Position numbers and translations under genes: made by a program. 64,000 bases of DNA from Megalonaias nervosa (taxonomy: Eukaryota; Mollusca; Bivalvia; Unionida; Unionidae), in the NCBI GenBank assembly GCA_016617855.1, contig JAECUM010009440.1:32553-96552 (forward strand), in the 5' to 3' direction. The notes under the pieces are model-generated. The model made no database searches and had not been told where the DNA came from. It saw nothing but the letters and a program-made list of their open reading frames with translations. The stretch's first letter is position 1, and each line of letters starts with the position of its first letter. Below, piece after piece: positions 31,471-44,485 of the stretch.

Positions 31471-32598
31471 TTAATCACTATGATAATCATCGACGATTTC
31501 ATTAATGAGAGACCGATATACATTAATATCCATAACACCGCCTGTAAATAATCGTTTACAAATATCAGCTGCTTCATTAATGATTTCTGGGGAATTATTA
31601 CCAGCTCGTTTTCCTCCAATGAGGATTTCTAGTCGATCGACATCAGCAAGGACATTATTGGGACAAGTAATAAGACCGCTTCCTAAACCACTTCCAGTTG
31701 CACCAGGATCGTCTTGAAATTCTTCTTCTTCTTCCTTACCTGTTGTTTGGACTGGTTGTAGTTGTTGTGATCGTGATAATTTAATCTGTGGTGATTGTTG
31801 TAATATTGCAAATACTTCTTGTGTTTTTTGTTGTTCTCGTAATCGTTGTTTTCGTTGTTCTCGTTGTCGTTGTATTTCTTGTTGTCGTTCTAGTATTTTG
31901 TGTTGTTGTAGTAGTGGTTGCAGTCGTGGTATTGGTTGCTCTGGTGATGGAAATTTAAGTTTTGGTGATGATACTGGTGATAATTCAAATTGTGATGGTT
32001 GTGATAATCGTTTGCTTTGTTCAGTCTCTTTTATATATCTATGTATATCCTCATCAAATTCATTAAAACTCATAATATCTTTATTAGATCTGATTTCTGG
32101 AATACCAGTAGCGACGCGATATACATCCCTGATCCAATTGGCAGAGCTTAATGATTTAATATGTTCTGGTTTTACATAATTTTTTCTTTCATAATATCCA
32201 AACGCGGCAATATCAAATAATTTGGTTGGGTCCCTGATAGCAGCAATACCTTCAGGCGTAAATTTATCTATTATCTTAGTTCTGGTTCTTGGTGGTTGTG
32301 GTGGTGGTTGAGCTGCTTGTGGTGCTTGTGGTGGTGGTTGAGCAACTTGAATACGACCAGCAATATCAACAGGCAATGTTGCAAGAGCTCGTTGTGTTGC
32401 CTCAGTTGCTGCAACAATTTTCTTCGTTGGTTCGACAATCGGTTTAAGTAATTTTTCTGTACCTTCTGTAAATTCCACCTGAGACTCCTGACGCGATTGT
32501 AGTTGTTGCTTAACAGAATCACGAACAGGTAGATATTTTTTAATTGCCTCTAGTCGCTCTCGAGTTAATTTAGCTGAGTGTGGTTCTCCAATACTCAT
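31471..32598 (-). CDS. Q/P-rich structural protein with conserved C-terminal domain
   Basis: 375 codons, first gene of the structural cluster, starting 34 bp inside the right TIR. It has a helical N-terminus, a PPPQAPQAAQPPPQPP linker (about 88-105), a middle domain (GIAAIRDPTKLFDIAAFGYY), a long Q/R-rich coiled coil (about 225-280), an acidic EEEEEFQDD stretch and a C-terminal domain (VDRLEILIGGKRAGNNS and MDINVYRSLINEIVDDY). I remember the LLIGxxxAGNNS pattern from an uncharacterised protein of Polinton-like elements. Probably a scaffold or core protein; the function is not established. Confidence 0.65.
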   Translation of the reverse strand: MSIGEPHSAKLTRERLEAIKKYLPVRDSVKQQLQSRQESQVEFTEGTEKLLKPIVEPTKKIVAATEATQRALATLPVDIAGRIQVAQPPPQAPQAAQPPPQPPRTRTKIIDKFTPEGIAAIRDPTKLFDIAAFGYYERKNYVKPEHIKSLSSANWIRDVYRVATGIPEIRSNKDIMSFNEFDEDIHRYIKETEQSKRLSQPSQFELSPVSSPKLKFPSPEQPIPRLQPLLQQHKILERQQEIQRQREQRKQRLREQQKTQEVFAILQQSPQIKLSRSQQLQPVQTTGKEEEEEFQDDPGATGSGLGSGLITCPNNVLADVDRLEILIGGKRAGNNSPEIINEAADICKRLFTGGVMDINVYRSLINEIVDDYHSD

Positions 32599-32632
32599 TA
32601 TTGATAATATCTATACTGGCTGTTTAATTTAT

Positions 32633-32813
32633 AGCAGCAGGGAGGGTGAATGACCAACGCGTAGTGACCAGATTGTGAAAAAATCAGAAAAAATCTGGTC
32701 AATTAGAGAAGTTTTCATTATTAAGACAAAAACTTTTTTTCAGCCTTCGTAGGAACCCTTTAATTTCAAAAATAGGTCTCTAGCCAAGTGGTCTGTTCAC
32801 CCTCCCTGCTGCT
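32633..32813 (-). repeat. Right terminal inverted repeat (181 bp)
   Basis: Reverse complement of 17128-17306 apart from an A7 versus A8 run and one extra AGC at the outer end. Inner end AGCAGCAGGGAGGGTGAA, outer end CACCCTCCCTGCTGCT, then the TAAGT duplication. Confidence 0.95.
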
Positions 32814-32818
32814 TAAGT
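32814..32818. other. Target-site duplication TAAGT, right copy
   Basis: Direct repeat of 17123-17127 immediately outside the right TIR. Confidence 0.8.
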
Positions 32819-33321
32819 CCTATTTCCTATTTTCTCCTTTTCACCGTGTTTTCTAGGGAAATAAATTACATTTGTTAAAACTTACAAAGCGTATTGGCTT
32901 CACTCTTTTCGTTTGTTACTTTTGTACGAGCCTATAGGTAACAACCACCAAAACAGTTATTATTTTCTGCATTCTGAAAGCATACAGTAAATAGTGTGAG
33001 TCAATATTGTTCATGACCCAGAAGTTGGGGATGCTATTGGTGTTATTCGTTAAAGCTAGATCTAGTGTAGACATGATTTGTGATCCCGAAGTTGTGTATT
33101 GTTACTGAAGCTCATGTCATGGGGCTGAAGAGAAATCATTTCGGTTAGCAAGGTTAGTTTGGCCTCATTGTTTTGAGCAATGTTATGCGTCGTATGACCA
33201 ACATAGTCACTTGTCAACCAGATAAATAACCAGTACACTGGAAATGAACAGTTGTGACACCAACAAGCTGATCTAGAAATGGCAACCTCATTACGCCTGG
33301 TACTTTCCGCTTTCATATGTT

Positions 33322-33540
33322 GTTGTGGGGTTTAACGCCATTTGTCAACACACTATAGGCTATGCATGGTGGTCAGTATAAATGGTGGAGGAAGAACTCT
33401 GGAAGAACCAACCCACGGGTAGCTACTGGCAAGCTTTCTCACATACCCACTTTGGCTGAGCCCAAGACTCAAACCCACTTAGAGGTGAGATGGCAGTGAC
33501 CTGCAACAGTTGGTGCTTTAGGCCACTCAACCGTCTGGTG
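33322..33540 (-). repeat. SINE family A copy
   Basis: Plus strand reads 'gtttaacgccatttgtcaac', 'ggaagaaccaacccacgggt', 'aagctttctcacatacccac', 'caagactcaaacccacttag' and 'ggccactcaaccgtctggtg', the order of family A in reverse. Confidence 0.82.
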
Positions 33541-34505
33541 ACCTCACTTTTATATGTAAAAAGCCGATATTATCGCATTCGCATGTATTCATAATTGAAA
33601 GATTAGCTGTTCATTTTGGCAAATTATATTTATCGTCAATTTTACATAACATATTCAGTGGAAAATGCATAAATGATCATACACACTCACCCAAGCATTC
33701 TTTTTAAATACTTGGGCATTCTTTCATGCAATAATGCAAACTACAGTGCTAAAGAATCCAGTGCCAGGGGCCCCTCCAATTTCAGATCGGACACACCAGT
33801 ATTCTAAGTGAGATGCCAATTGAGCTTCTCGAAAAATGTAACTTGGATTGTGCTGATGACAGGCAAAATTTATTTTCAGGATGCTGACAATACTGCCATA
33901 AACATGGCATATGTCATGACAACACTGCTGTATTTTGGAAAACATGATTTACAGTAATCTTCAAAACTTGAAGAAAAAAAAAACACCACTTGAATTACTA
34001 TGACTGGGACATGTAGCATATATAAACGGTGAATAGTCCAGGGTTCATATGCACTAATAAGATAAACAAAATAAATCAGAATGAAATAAACCCGAGATTT
34101 GAAGTAAAGAAATTTATTTGATCGAAATACGTGTCTGGGGGCTCTTGTGAGTCCTGCATCTGATCAAATGGAGCAGACTTTAATGGCCTAAAATGTTGAA
34201 CATCGACAACAAACAGGTAGTCGGTTTAAAAAGATTTTTTTATCTTGTCATGAATGAGAATATTGACATATAGATGCTGTCTGTAATTGGCATTCAGGAA
34301 ATACAACCAGTAAATCACGTAAAAGGGCAATTCCTATCATTGACAGACCTTCTAAGAATGGCAAGACTATTAAGTGTGTGTATTTATGTGTATGGATAAT
34401 GTGCCATATTGTAGGTTGTGTATCATTAATCGTATCGATGCTCAGCACATGTATCTATTCACCCCTATTCACAACAGAATTGTTTCTATACAAAGCTTTA
34501 TTTAA
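33541..34505. other. Non-coding, no feature recognised
   Basis: Short ORFs only (33724-33945, 34248-34448), no motif. Confidence 0.5.
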
Positions 34506-34507
34506 AC

Positions 34508-34620
34508 AGGGCTGCAGGTGGCAGAGTGGTCTAAGCACTAGCCTTTACAGGTCACCGACATCTCACCTTTGTCTGCATGGGTCAGAGTTTCTATCAGAAG
34601 GATCTCGGACATGTTCATAG
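34508..34620 (+). repeat. SINE family A, head fragment
   Basis: Reads 'gcaggtggcagagtggtcta' (A box), 'ctagcctttacaggtcaccg' and 'tgtctgcatgggtcagagtt' (diverged B box), then loses similarity. Confidence 0.65.
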
Positions 34621-34899
34621 CTGCCAAGTGTCCCGTTTTCCCTGTATTTGTCCCTTATTTTGGACCTGAATACATGTGTACGTTTTTTGGAATAAACCTG
34701 ATTTTTTAAAATGAAAAATAAAACTTTCCTTGCAATTTTTTGTTTAGAACGGGCACTCGGTTTCAATGTGAGAGTAAATGTATCACATGTATATTGGAAT
34801 ACAGAGTTGTAAAATATGATTGGTTCGTTCGAAATCAAGGCTGGATTGCACAAATTAGTTCCTGCTATTACTGTGTCTCATCTCGTAATACTCATCTTA

Positions 34900-35145
34900 T
34901 AGTCGTGTCAAAAAGGTAAGCAGAAGATTCAGAATTTTCTCCAGCAAAGTAAAGAAAACAACTGGAAGGACAATTATGCTGTCATATTTAGATTTGTGTC
35001 TCCATCTAGTAAAGAAGAAAACTTTGCATTTTGCAAATTGTGTAACTGTGATTTTGCTAAAGAGTATGGAGGCACTCATGACATAAAACAGCACGAAAAA
35101 GTCAATAAACATCATCTTAATGCTTCCTCATCAACATCACAGCCT
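34900..35145 (+). pseudogene. hAT-type transposase N-terminal zinc-finger fragment
   Basis: The plus-strand frame gives KENNWKDNYAVIF, then AFCKLCNCDFAKEYGG and HDIKQHEKVNKHH: a CxxC-x(n)-HxxxxxH finger of the kind found at the start of hAT-family transposases and their domesticated relatives. A stop follows at about 35145. A related frame (35152-35330, with LDVCFTKFLLLMDLPL) may be the next piece. No catalytic region is nearby. Confidence 0.6.
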
Positions 35146-35370
35146 TAACTTGTGTTTAAAAATACCAGAGAGAACCTTGATGTAATTCGATTGGACGTTT
35201 GTTTTACTAAATTTCTTTTATTAATGGATCTTCCTCTTTTAGTTGGTAGTGTTGATCGCGATTTGTTTTGCATACTTTTCCAGACAGTAAAATCGCAACG
35301 GATTACTCGTGTGCTAAAACGAAAACTGTTCAATAAAAAAAAAATCGCACAAAATTCAGATTGTCAATGA

Positions 35371-36840
35371 AAGATGTTACATTGGAATCGATAATGATTG
35401 AAAGAAACAAGGTGTGGAAAAGGCTCTTATAAACATCATTTGTCTGAATGCAGGTGTGTTGCACTCTTGTACATTCTGAGTGGGCATTTACAAGGTCCAA
35501 GAGTGAAGCAAATGCATCTATGACATCAAATAATTAAATTATTATCCTACTTTACTGATGGTTGTAGATGTTGTAAATAGTTACATATGCATTAAAGTGT
35601 TAAAATCAGTTCTTGAAAATCAGTCTATTTGTCACAAGCAGTCAGTATTTTTGTGCTATGAGGTTGGTAGCAATGCAGGTTGGATAACTAGCAAGATTCA
35701 TGCACTAATAAAGTTATCTTGCCTCTGATTTGATGAGTTTGTTACCTTAATTCTTATCTAGTTTTTGTCAGTTTTGGAATATGGAATTGTATCTTCTGAG
35801 TCTTGACCAAGATTTGCACAAGTTAAATGGGTGATGTTGCTGTGATCGGATGACCTTGAATTTGTATCATACTTTTGTAAAATACTTAAATTGACATGAT
35901 ATTAAGTTCTCGAAATAACTGATATATTTTGTGTTCTTGCAAAGCCTACTTAGTGAAATCATCAACTGTTATGTAAGCCAGGTGAGCCCACTTGAGCTTT
36001 GTGTTGCCAAGAAATATCCCTTTTACAGAGGTGTGGTCATATCATTTTAATGACAGAATAAAGAGACAACACTTTTTGCACTGTGCAGGAACAGGAAAAA
36101 TAATTTAAGTATCTCTTCTCAGATAAATGCATTTCCTTCAAGTAATTGTATTATGGTATTCATTAGCCGTCTTAAGATAGTAATTGGTCACCATTTCAAA
36201 GTACAAATGTTAGCTTCATACTTGAAGGGTTGAAGCAAATCAGCCATGAATGAACTTTCTGGAGTGCAAAAGGTCAGTAGTAACCATGTATCATGTCAAT
36301 CTGCAGTCACCTGGTCTCAAAGGCCATTCCGATTGAACCCTAGCGCTAGGTTGTAGATAATGCACTTTTCATGGTAATTTTGTTTAGGGGAATAATTTCA
36401 AATTTGTACTGTTTTGGAGTCATAATATACATTGTACTGTACTTACACTCACACGCTTTTAATAACGTACAAAGATTTATGGAGATAAATTATTGATATA
36501 ATGACTTTGCTTTTATATTCCTTCTTTCAAATGTCAGCCTGGGATGATTTCACTATGGTCGAAGAGATTTGTATTGGTGAAGGTACATGTTTTAAAATGT
36601 TTGTGATGATAGTATTTCTTAGAATAATTTCATTGTAGTATATACAGTATTAACATACCTGTTTGTATGATGAATACACTTTGAAGATTTTTAGCTTCTA
36701 ACTCCAATGGGCATAGACCAGAAAAACTTGCGAGATGGCTAATGTCTGTGATATGTCCGTCATTTAGCAACAATTTGTTATTTATATACATCTTAAACTA
36801 CTTGGAGGATTGCCATAAAACTTTACACAACTATTAATCC
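35371..36840. other. Non-coding, no feature recognised
   Basis: AT-rich; nothing beyond short ORFs. Confidence 0.5.
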
Positions 36841-36990
36841 AAAGGTCTAATTGGTCCTAAAATAATTTGGTGCTGCTTGGAATCCAGTGTGGCCACCATA
36901 ATGACCGTCTTGAAAATATTTTTATTTTCCTAGAACAGATGGTATTATCGACATAGAGTTTTCGCTAAAAGATTTCATATGAAGTCTAGT
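36841..36990 (+). repeat. Satellite family C, dispersed unit
   Basis: One diverged unit: 'ggtctaattggtcctaaaat', 'gaatccagtgtggccaccat', 'gaccgtcttgaaaatatttt' and 'gacatagagttttcgctaaa', matching the tandem units at 40900-41400. A part-unit is also visible at 39170-39215. Confidence 0.65.
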
Positions 36991-39900
36991 AGGTGTAAAG
37001 GACATCCTTAAGGGAAGAAAGAATAGAAACAAAATTGTTTTGATATTTGTACTTTACACCAGTCCAAGATTCACTTGTGAAACCATGTGTCAAGGTAAAC
37101 AAGGCTTATGCAGATTCTCTTCACTCAAGCATTTATAGTCAATTAAATTTTATCATCCGTTAAGCCATTTTTAATCATTGGTTGACAGTAAATGTACATA
37201 GGCCTGGACTACAGCGTGTCTTTGAGCAGAGCATTATGAAATTTAAATCATGTTTGATTAGCTTGTATTTCTGTATGACAAATTAAATGTCTTCAAAGTG
37301 GCATTCAGTTATAGACAGTTGGGTGTAAAAATGAAACTTTCATTCTTGATATTTTGTCCCACCTTTTCCCAGACTTAAAAAATCAGCAACAAGGTTGAAA
37401 GTTGCTCAGTGAAGCTGGGATGTAGACTCAGTATATAATGTATTGCTTTTCTATTTACCCTGCTAATGAGAGTATTATATTTTACTATACTCCATCTAGG
37501 CAAGCAGGGCGGGCAGTCATTTTGGTTTCTGTCATTTTTGCTAACCATGGGTCATCGAGACATTTGGTTCCACATCAATCCTTGTCATATGTAATTAGCT
37601 GAAATAGTGCTATGAACCAGTGCCCTCTTGCAAATCAACAAGCTCTACTTGACAGAGTTCAACACAACTTGGTACATGTTTATGTTAGACCAAGGAAGAA
37701 TATGATTAATTGCAATGTCAATAGTTCAAGGCCAGTATTGCTAACAATAGATTTTGCCTATGCATTTAATTTCTAGATTACAAGGTAACGACGAAGGCTG
37801 GAAAACCTTGCCAAATGTCTTGAAAGTACGCGAATTGCATAATGTAAACATGTAGTTTATCACATTATTGTTTTGCTCTGAAAAATAATCATTTAGTTCT
37901 TCTGACAATTTTGATAGTGTACAACATTCACTGCATTAAAATGCTGAGCTCATGTTCACCCTGTTTCTCTCTCTTGCATACATGAAAGTATACTGCAGAA
38001 AATACATTCAGATAACTGACAATGTTGCCAAGACATCATTTGTTTGTGGTACTCTGTTGAATATATCAGGACAATATGAAACTGATAATTCAAATAATTT
38101 GGTTGCATTCTTTTGATTATATAACTGCTATATAATGTATTATTTAATTTAAAATGGAAAAATTCTGCAGAGTAAGATTGAAACTTTCATAATAAGGATT
38201 GTTGAGAAAAAAGCTTTTATTGTAGTGCGTCGCCTCATTAAAATTTTGATTAATTTTACACTTATTTCTTAAGCCTGTCTTCGCAGAATCATGACAGTGC
38301 AATACCTTTGGCAGCGGTGATAGTATATATATGCCCATCCACAACCTAGATTATCCTCATTGTCAAAGTTTTACATTCCTTTTATGTTCATACCTTTTTT
38401 TCACACTCTTCAAATTTGGAATGAAGTTGCATTTATCTCCAGTTACATAAATGTCCTCGTATAAGGCAGGCCCAACATCCAGGTCATGCATTAGAATAGA
38501 TGACTTCATGTACCATTACATTGCCATGCCTCTCTAACCCTCCATTAATTCAAGCCTCTTCCAAACATCCTTTGTTATTTCTAAAATAGCTCAAATAAAA
38601 TGGTTAAAGATAAGTTAATTTACAGTGTTTTTATAGTTATGCAATCATATCATAGTGATTCTGTATTGATGCTAATATATAGGATAAGTATATTGATAAG
38701 TATCCAGCAATAGAAGTAACATGCTCATGCATTTTTCCCTGAATTTACCATTTTACGTCTTGTTTCAGAAGCTGCAAGTTTTACTCCTATTCCAGAGATT
38801 GGCAGCTTTGCTACATAGTCACGTGTTACCAGCTGCATTCATATACATACGAACAGAACAGGTTATTAGGTCATATGAAAATCAACATGATAATTCCGTG
38901 AGAATATTTCCTGTTGAAACAGTCTGATTTTTCTTATACTAAAGATTGATCATGTCTGTTATCTATCATTCATTCCATCTGTTAACAACTGTAAGATTTA
39001 GGTTTTGATTTAGCTCTGATGTTTTAGATATCTTTGCCAGCAGGGTCATTTAGTTCCATATTTTCTTGCATTATGAGGAGTATTATAGCTTGCAGCAGAA
39101 ATTTGCTATTGCTACTTACCCAAAATTAATTTAAGGGTTGCTCTGAAGCTTGGCACTCATATCCACCCCAATGTCTAGTTGGTCATAAATGAAAATGGTT
39201 CTCCTCAAGATCCAGAATACCGTAATTCATGTATTTTTCTTATACTCTTTAATTTTGTAATCCTTTAAATTATCGGACATAACATTTCAACTAAGAAGAT
39301 TTACGTTTGCAGAAAAGATGGAAATTACCATATAGCCATTTTGTTTTTACAAAAATTAGTAATGAATTGTTGCTGAGAAAATACAGTGATTGATGCATAA
39401 GCTCTCATATTGTCATTACAATATCTACTGGTATTATTAACAACTGGACAAAGGCCTCCACAGAACATAATCCTTAATTATCGTTAATTAGTTCTCCTTA
39501 TTAAGTCCGTCACCGAAACAAAACACCACGTGCATTTTACAATGAGTTGGAAGACCGGTGATGTTTTCTTATCAAACAAAAATTATATCTGAGTACATGC
39601 TAAAGTGAAGACCCCAGAGCAATGATGAACTGTTCTTACTGTTTCATTATAGTCATACACAAATAAATTATAAAACCCTGTCATTCTGTATCGTCAATTT
39701 GAAAGTCGTGGACTCCAATAAATCGATTTATACATATACAATCTTTTAAGTACTTCTGCTGTTTTGACTTGGATATAATTAACATTTTGTTGTATATTCT
39801 GCGATATACCTTCTTTTGTTATCTTTATTGGCGAGTTCGAATAACAAGTAATATGTATGTTCGATGGTCTTTACAACATCTGCTGTATGGACAATGGCCT

Positions 39901-40270
39901 CGATAGCACATTGACAGATTTTCATTTCCCTAAAGAGAGCCTCATTTCCCTACTGGCAGCCTCACTGATTTGACCTCTTCTGTCGAATCTTGCCCTCTAT
40001 CTGGTTTCAACTGGAATAACCAAAGCTCTAAGCATATTTAATTCGCATGTAAATAACACTGCATAGCCATGTGGTTATTGTAACAATGTATATCGTAATT
40101 AAAACAAGAATTAATTGTTGATCTAGATGTGTTTATTGATAATGGAATATAGTTGTGTCCTAATACATGAGGATTATCACAATTGTCAGGTAACTGGAAA
40201 TAGTCTTTTTTTTCTCTTTGCAAAAGCGACAATTGAAAACTGCCCTGAATAAATACGGTCTTGTACACCA
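36991..40270. other. Non-coding, no gene recognised
   Basis: Apart from the satellite piece near 39170, I see no repeat or coding relic. Confidence 0.5.
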
Positions 40271-40564
40271 ACAAAATTTTGTCATCTATCTCGCTCTCTC
40301 TCTTTCTCTCTCACACACACACACGCTTGCGCGCATTAGCTAAAATGTGTTTTTAAGTTTTTTATATTTTTTATTAAATGAGGTTGTTGCTGTAAAAATA
40401 CAAGTTGCATATAGCTTCTTGACAACATGGACTCGGATCATTGCGTACAATTTACCAATAAATAATACCCATACATGTTCAGGCCATCTTAATCGTTTTG
40501 CCAACATAACACAACATAACAGCTACAACGAAGTATGCTCTAAATGCAGACAAGCTTGCACACT

Positions 40565-40574
40565 GAGACATTAT

Positions 40575-40610
<36 letters not shown>
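40565..40610. repeat. (CT)n microsatellite
   Basis: About 20 CT units; a smaller CT/CA tract lies at 40290-40325. Confidence 0.95.
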
Positions 40611-40899
40611 AAAGCAAAACAAAAATCTTTTTGAGTACTTTTATTTTTATTGTAATTGGATTCTTGATTTGAGAGTAGAATGAGGCAGAAAACATACATT
40701 TATTTTGTACGTTTGTACCGTTAGGTTGTTGAGTAGTTTGTGTTCCGTAGAACTTGTTAGGGTATGATCCCTTTATTTTTCGTTCACTGTCAATACCACA
40801 AAATGATAATTATTTACTTTACATATAATTTTTCGTACACTGAAATTAATAATTATTTTTCGTGTGCAAAAAATTAAATGAAATACGGTAGTCACTTCA

Positions 40900-41405
40900 C
40901 TGGACATCTTGAAAATCATATTATCAGTACTCCTCCTGAATGGATGGTCTTACCAGCTGAAGTTTTCACTGAACAATTTCTCATGATTTCTTCTTCGTTC
41001 AAAATGAAGATGGTGCCAATCTGATGTCCAATATGGCTACCTTGAAAATCTTATCGTTACCTCTCCTGAACAGGAAGTCATATTGATCTGAGTCTTTCAC
41101 TTGAAGACTACATCTAATGCCTAGTTAGTCCTCAATGCAAATGGTGCTGATCTACTGTTCGTTATGGATGTCACAGTGGCCATTTTGAAAATCTTGTTAT
41201 CACTACTCTTGATGAATGGATGGTTATATCAGCCTGGGGTTTTCACTAGAAGACTATGTCTGTGTGGTCAAATGGAAATGGTACCGTCTGATTACCATTA
41301 TGGCTGCCACAGTGCCCATCTTCAAAATCATGTAAATACTCCTGAACAAAAGTAATATTGCCATTGGGTTTCACCAGAAGACTTGTTATGATGTCTACTC
41401 ATGCA
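40900..41405 (+). repeat. Satellite family C, tandem array (left part)
   Basis: Units of about 131-137 bp. Markers such as 'gatggtgccaatctgatgtc', 'tggctaccttgaaaatctta', 'ctcctgaatggatggtctta' and 'ttttcactagaagactatgt' recur in the same order four times. The array continues at 44226, beyond the hAT insertion. Confidence 0.85.
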
Positions 41406-41679
41406 CAACACTCAAAAATTGTAGTCATGAGTAACTCGCAATTTGTTATGATAACTCACTAGCCAAAGAATGCCAACAACAGGCGGGGGCGGGGAAACAG
41501 GGACGGGGGAAGGATGATGACAAGTGTCAACATTGAACATAGAATAGGTTCAGGTAAACAAAAAAAACCCCTGACATTACATATTTGTCTTTGTTTTAGT
41601 AATAATAATAAATACTTCCGTTTTATTGCTTCTTTTTTTAACATAATAATTGCAGTTTTTATAAAGCATTTTACCTAAC

Positions 41680-43501
41680 CTATAAATCAGCCACTGAAAG
41701 CTTGCGCTTATGTCCACCCACGTGATGTTTGCCTGGAGCCGTGAAGTACCATTTGTCAATGCCTTGACTGGGATGGTAAATCTCGGCCAGCGGTCCGTTA
41801 ACAACCAGCTGAAGCAGATCACGCAGGGTGGAAGTGTCTAGAGGCAATCTTTGTTTTGTTTTAATTCTGTTTACAAAACTGAACTCTCGCTCACACGATG
41901 CAGTTGAGACAGCAACACAAGCTGTGGCTTCTAGTACTTGCCGAAATAGTTTGAATTTTGTTGGATGTTCCGAAACTTAAAAAAAAATTTGTAGACCTAG
42001 ACCACAAATGGCGTACTTAAACTCCTTTCATTCAGAATCCAAACTACTGGAAAGTTTGTTAGCATTTTTACCTTCAATAATAATTTTGAAGTGCCGAGCA
42101 AGACTCACTATTTCAATATTGCCGTACGACTGAAATTCTGTACGATCGGGATGCTGCATTGGATCAAGAATATGACAATTCTTGCCTACAATATTGTCGG
42201 TAGATTCCAATCTTTCGCGCAAATACTTGCACATATTTTGTAGAACAGTATTTCGCAGCCTGTGATACTGTTCTTCTCCTTGGGTAACGTGTGTCAAATG
42301 TAAGCTTTCAAAACCAACTTGATCTTGGTTATGGCGGTTATAAACGAGCTTTGCTAGAAAACATTTTACTTCCCGGCCCTCATTATCAATTAACGCCTCC
42401 AGAGTATCTATAGCAACATTGATTTTGTTTCTTACTTGTGACAACACGAGTTCTTTTTCTTGTAGTAACTTGCATAAAGGGTCGAGCACAGAATATAAAT
42501 CTATAAGAAAATTAAGTGTCTTTACAAATGTGAAGCTTTGCATGCTTTTCACTATTCCTTCGGCTTGTCTACTTCCAGTTAAAGATGTCTCTGAAGAGTA
42601 GGATTCTAGGTTTACTATAACGGCAAGAAAATCTGTGTTCAAAGCGCGAATTATATCACTTTTACTAGACACCCATCGTATTGAATGGATGTCACGCAGC
42701 TTCACAATCTCTACTTCCAAAACTGATGCTGTTTTGCGCAAATTTTGCAGCTTCTTGTTTGATCCTCGGTAAAAATGGAATACATTTTTTACCGTTTTAT
42801 CGAATTCATTTAAAAAATCTATATTGGTGGTGGCATAAAGAATTTCGAACTGCAAGCGATGTGCAACACAGACGATACTTATCCAATGTGGCACATCACT
42901 GTAACAATGTGATGAGTTCTGATTTATGATCTACCGTCGACAAGGCACTGTCCGTACCCAGACTAACTATATAGTTGGGACTCCACCACTCAGTTGTAGC
43001 AGAATCTAAGAGCACAGCTAATGCTTTGTAATAAGCCACTGATGTCCCACTTTCCAAATCTAATAAACCCTACAAATCTTCTTTTATTGCTCCCTTGTGG
43101 ATATATCGAACATAAGCAATAGCATTTAATTGTGCAAATGAATTATACGATGTGGAATAATTGTGTAAGATGCTCAAACGTTGACTTTTCCATTTCCTTG
43201 ACACACACAGCTAACTGGGAACTTGCTGGGTTTTTGCAACTTTCTCATAAATCACACTGTTGCTGTGTGTTTTGTTTTTCATGTGCCATGCAAAAGTTTC
43301 TATCTTGATTGGGCCAGGAATACCTTCAACCCACTTCTCGGCCAAGAGTTCACATATTTCATTTTTTGCACACACATTGCAGGGTATCAACTCTGTTTCA
43401 CTATTAAATTCAAGCCACGCGAATTCTCTTTTCCACTGGAGCAAAAATACACCTTGCTTTTTTATTTTTTTAATTTGCATTTGAAGAGTTAATTTCTGCA
43501 C
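41680..43501 (-). pseudogene. hAT-family transposase pseudogene (KIAA1586/ZMYM-like)
   Basis: Read on the minus strand: an N-terminal zinc-finger region (43211-43501; CNVC ... FAWHMKNKTH), a decayed catalytic region (about 42900-43200, with LESGTSVAYYKALAVLLDS and a frame stop), a long open middle (42028-42894, 288 codons; starting HWISIVCVAHRL, with RWVSS) and a C-terminal hAT dimerisation segment (CEREFSFVNRIKTKQR and YFTAPGKHHVGGHK) in another frame ending at 41680. Several frame breaks make it inactive. The nearest known relatives are host-like hAT derivatives such as KIAA1586. It interrupts satellite family C, so it inserted into that array. Confidence 0.8.
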
Positions 43502-43620
43502 AATACACCTCTACAACACCCCCGGTAACAATAGATTCGTCCGCTCCTACAGATTCACCGATTCACTGCAGTGTGCTGGGCAGTGATTATTCCACGCAAT
43601 TGGTTTCAGTATCACTTTTA

Positions 43621-44225
43621 AAAAAAAGGAAAATATATCTGACTGCTTCATTGTCACTCATTATGTTGATGGTTTGAATTTAAAAGAAAATAGCTATATT
43701 AAATATCACTAAATAGTAATTGATATTCCAAACACAGGATACCCAGGGAAGTTGGGGACGGATAAAAGACACCGTGAACACAAACTAGAAAAGAATTAAC
43801 TTGAAACAACGCACACTGAAACTAACACACATCATGTGATACCCACATGATGTCTGAGCGGGACAGGGTGCTTCCTGCTGACGCAATCGACTCTTCTGAA
43901 TCTAAACCGATCCGTATATTGCCGAGTTACTTCGGTACAGATGCGCAAATGACAATACACCGAAAGGGGTGGGTATGTATGAACTGAGTATGCCTCTATG
44001 CACGTCTCTCCCCCGCGCATGGCACGCATTCAGAACGTATAAGTACATTATTATTGTTATCCTAATTCTATGTTCTCGGCAATCAGGACTTGCGTCTAAA
44101 CTGAAAAAGCTAGTTAAATTGATTGTCAGTAAATAAATTATTTTTTTTAAAAGTAGAAGTTTGCAAGAGACATTGTTCCACTCAAAAATTGCGAGCTTGC
44201 AAGTGGAATTTTCAAGGGTTGCTCA
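43621..44225. other. Probable 5' flank of the hAT copy
   Basis: No coding signal. 'actcaaaaattg' is present both at 41411-41422 and 44182-44193; I could not define the terminal repeats. Confidence 0.4.
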
Positions 44226-44451
44226 AGCATAAATGAAAATGGTACCAATTTAATGTCCATTATGGCCACCACAGTGACCACGTTGTTACCGCTACTCTGC
44301 CTGAATGAAAGTAATATTGCCATAGAGTTTTCACCAGAAGACTTCTATGATGTCTAGCTGGCCCTAAATGAAAATGGTGTTTGTCTGATATCCAACATGG
44401 GACAATGACTATCGTGAAAATATTATTACTACTACTCCTGAATGGATGATC

Positions 44452-44485
<34 letters not shown>

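Larger units (their letters stand above)
17128..32813. mobile_element. 15.7-kb integrated Polinton/adintovirus-like provirus
   Basis: Bounded by near-identical TIRs and a TAAGT duplication. It contains the four hallmark functions of Polinton-type elements (integrase, protein-primed-type DNA polymerase B, A32-like packaging ATPase, adenain-like protease) and a double-jelly-roll capsid protein with a penton-like protein. Fibre-like, pVI/pX-like, phospholipase A2, Cys-rich and homing-endonuclease genes fill the rest. Genes of the right half all run on the minus strand; those of the left half are mixed. Six genes carry single stop or frameshift lesions, listed with each gene, so the copy is not fully coding as presented. 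The near-identity of the TIRs points to a recent insertion. Confidence 0.95.

Noticed and set aside
17128..32813. Bacterial or phage contamination, suggested by the homing endonuclease and fibre repeats
   Set aside because: TIRs and TAAGT duplication join it to repeat-rich animal DNA, and the capsid, penton, protease and integrase set is of the Polinton type.
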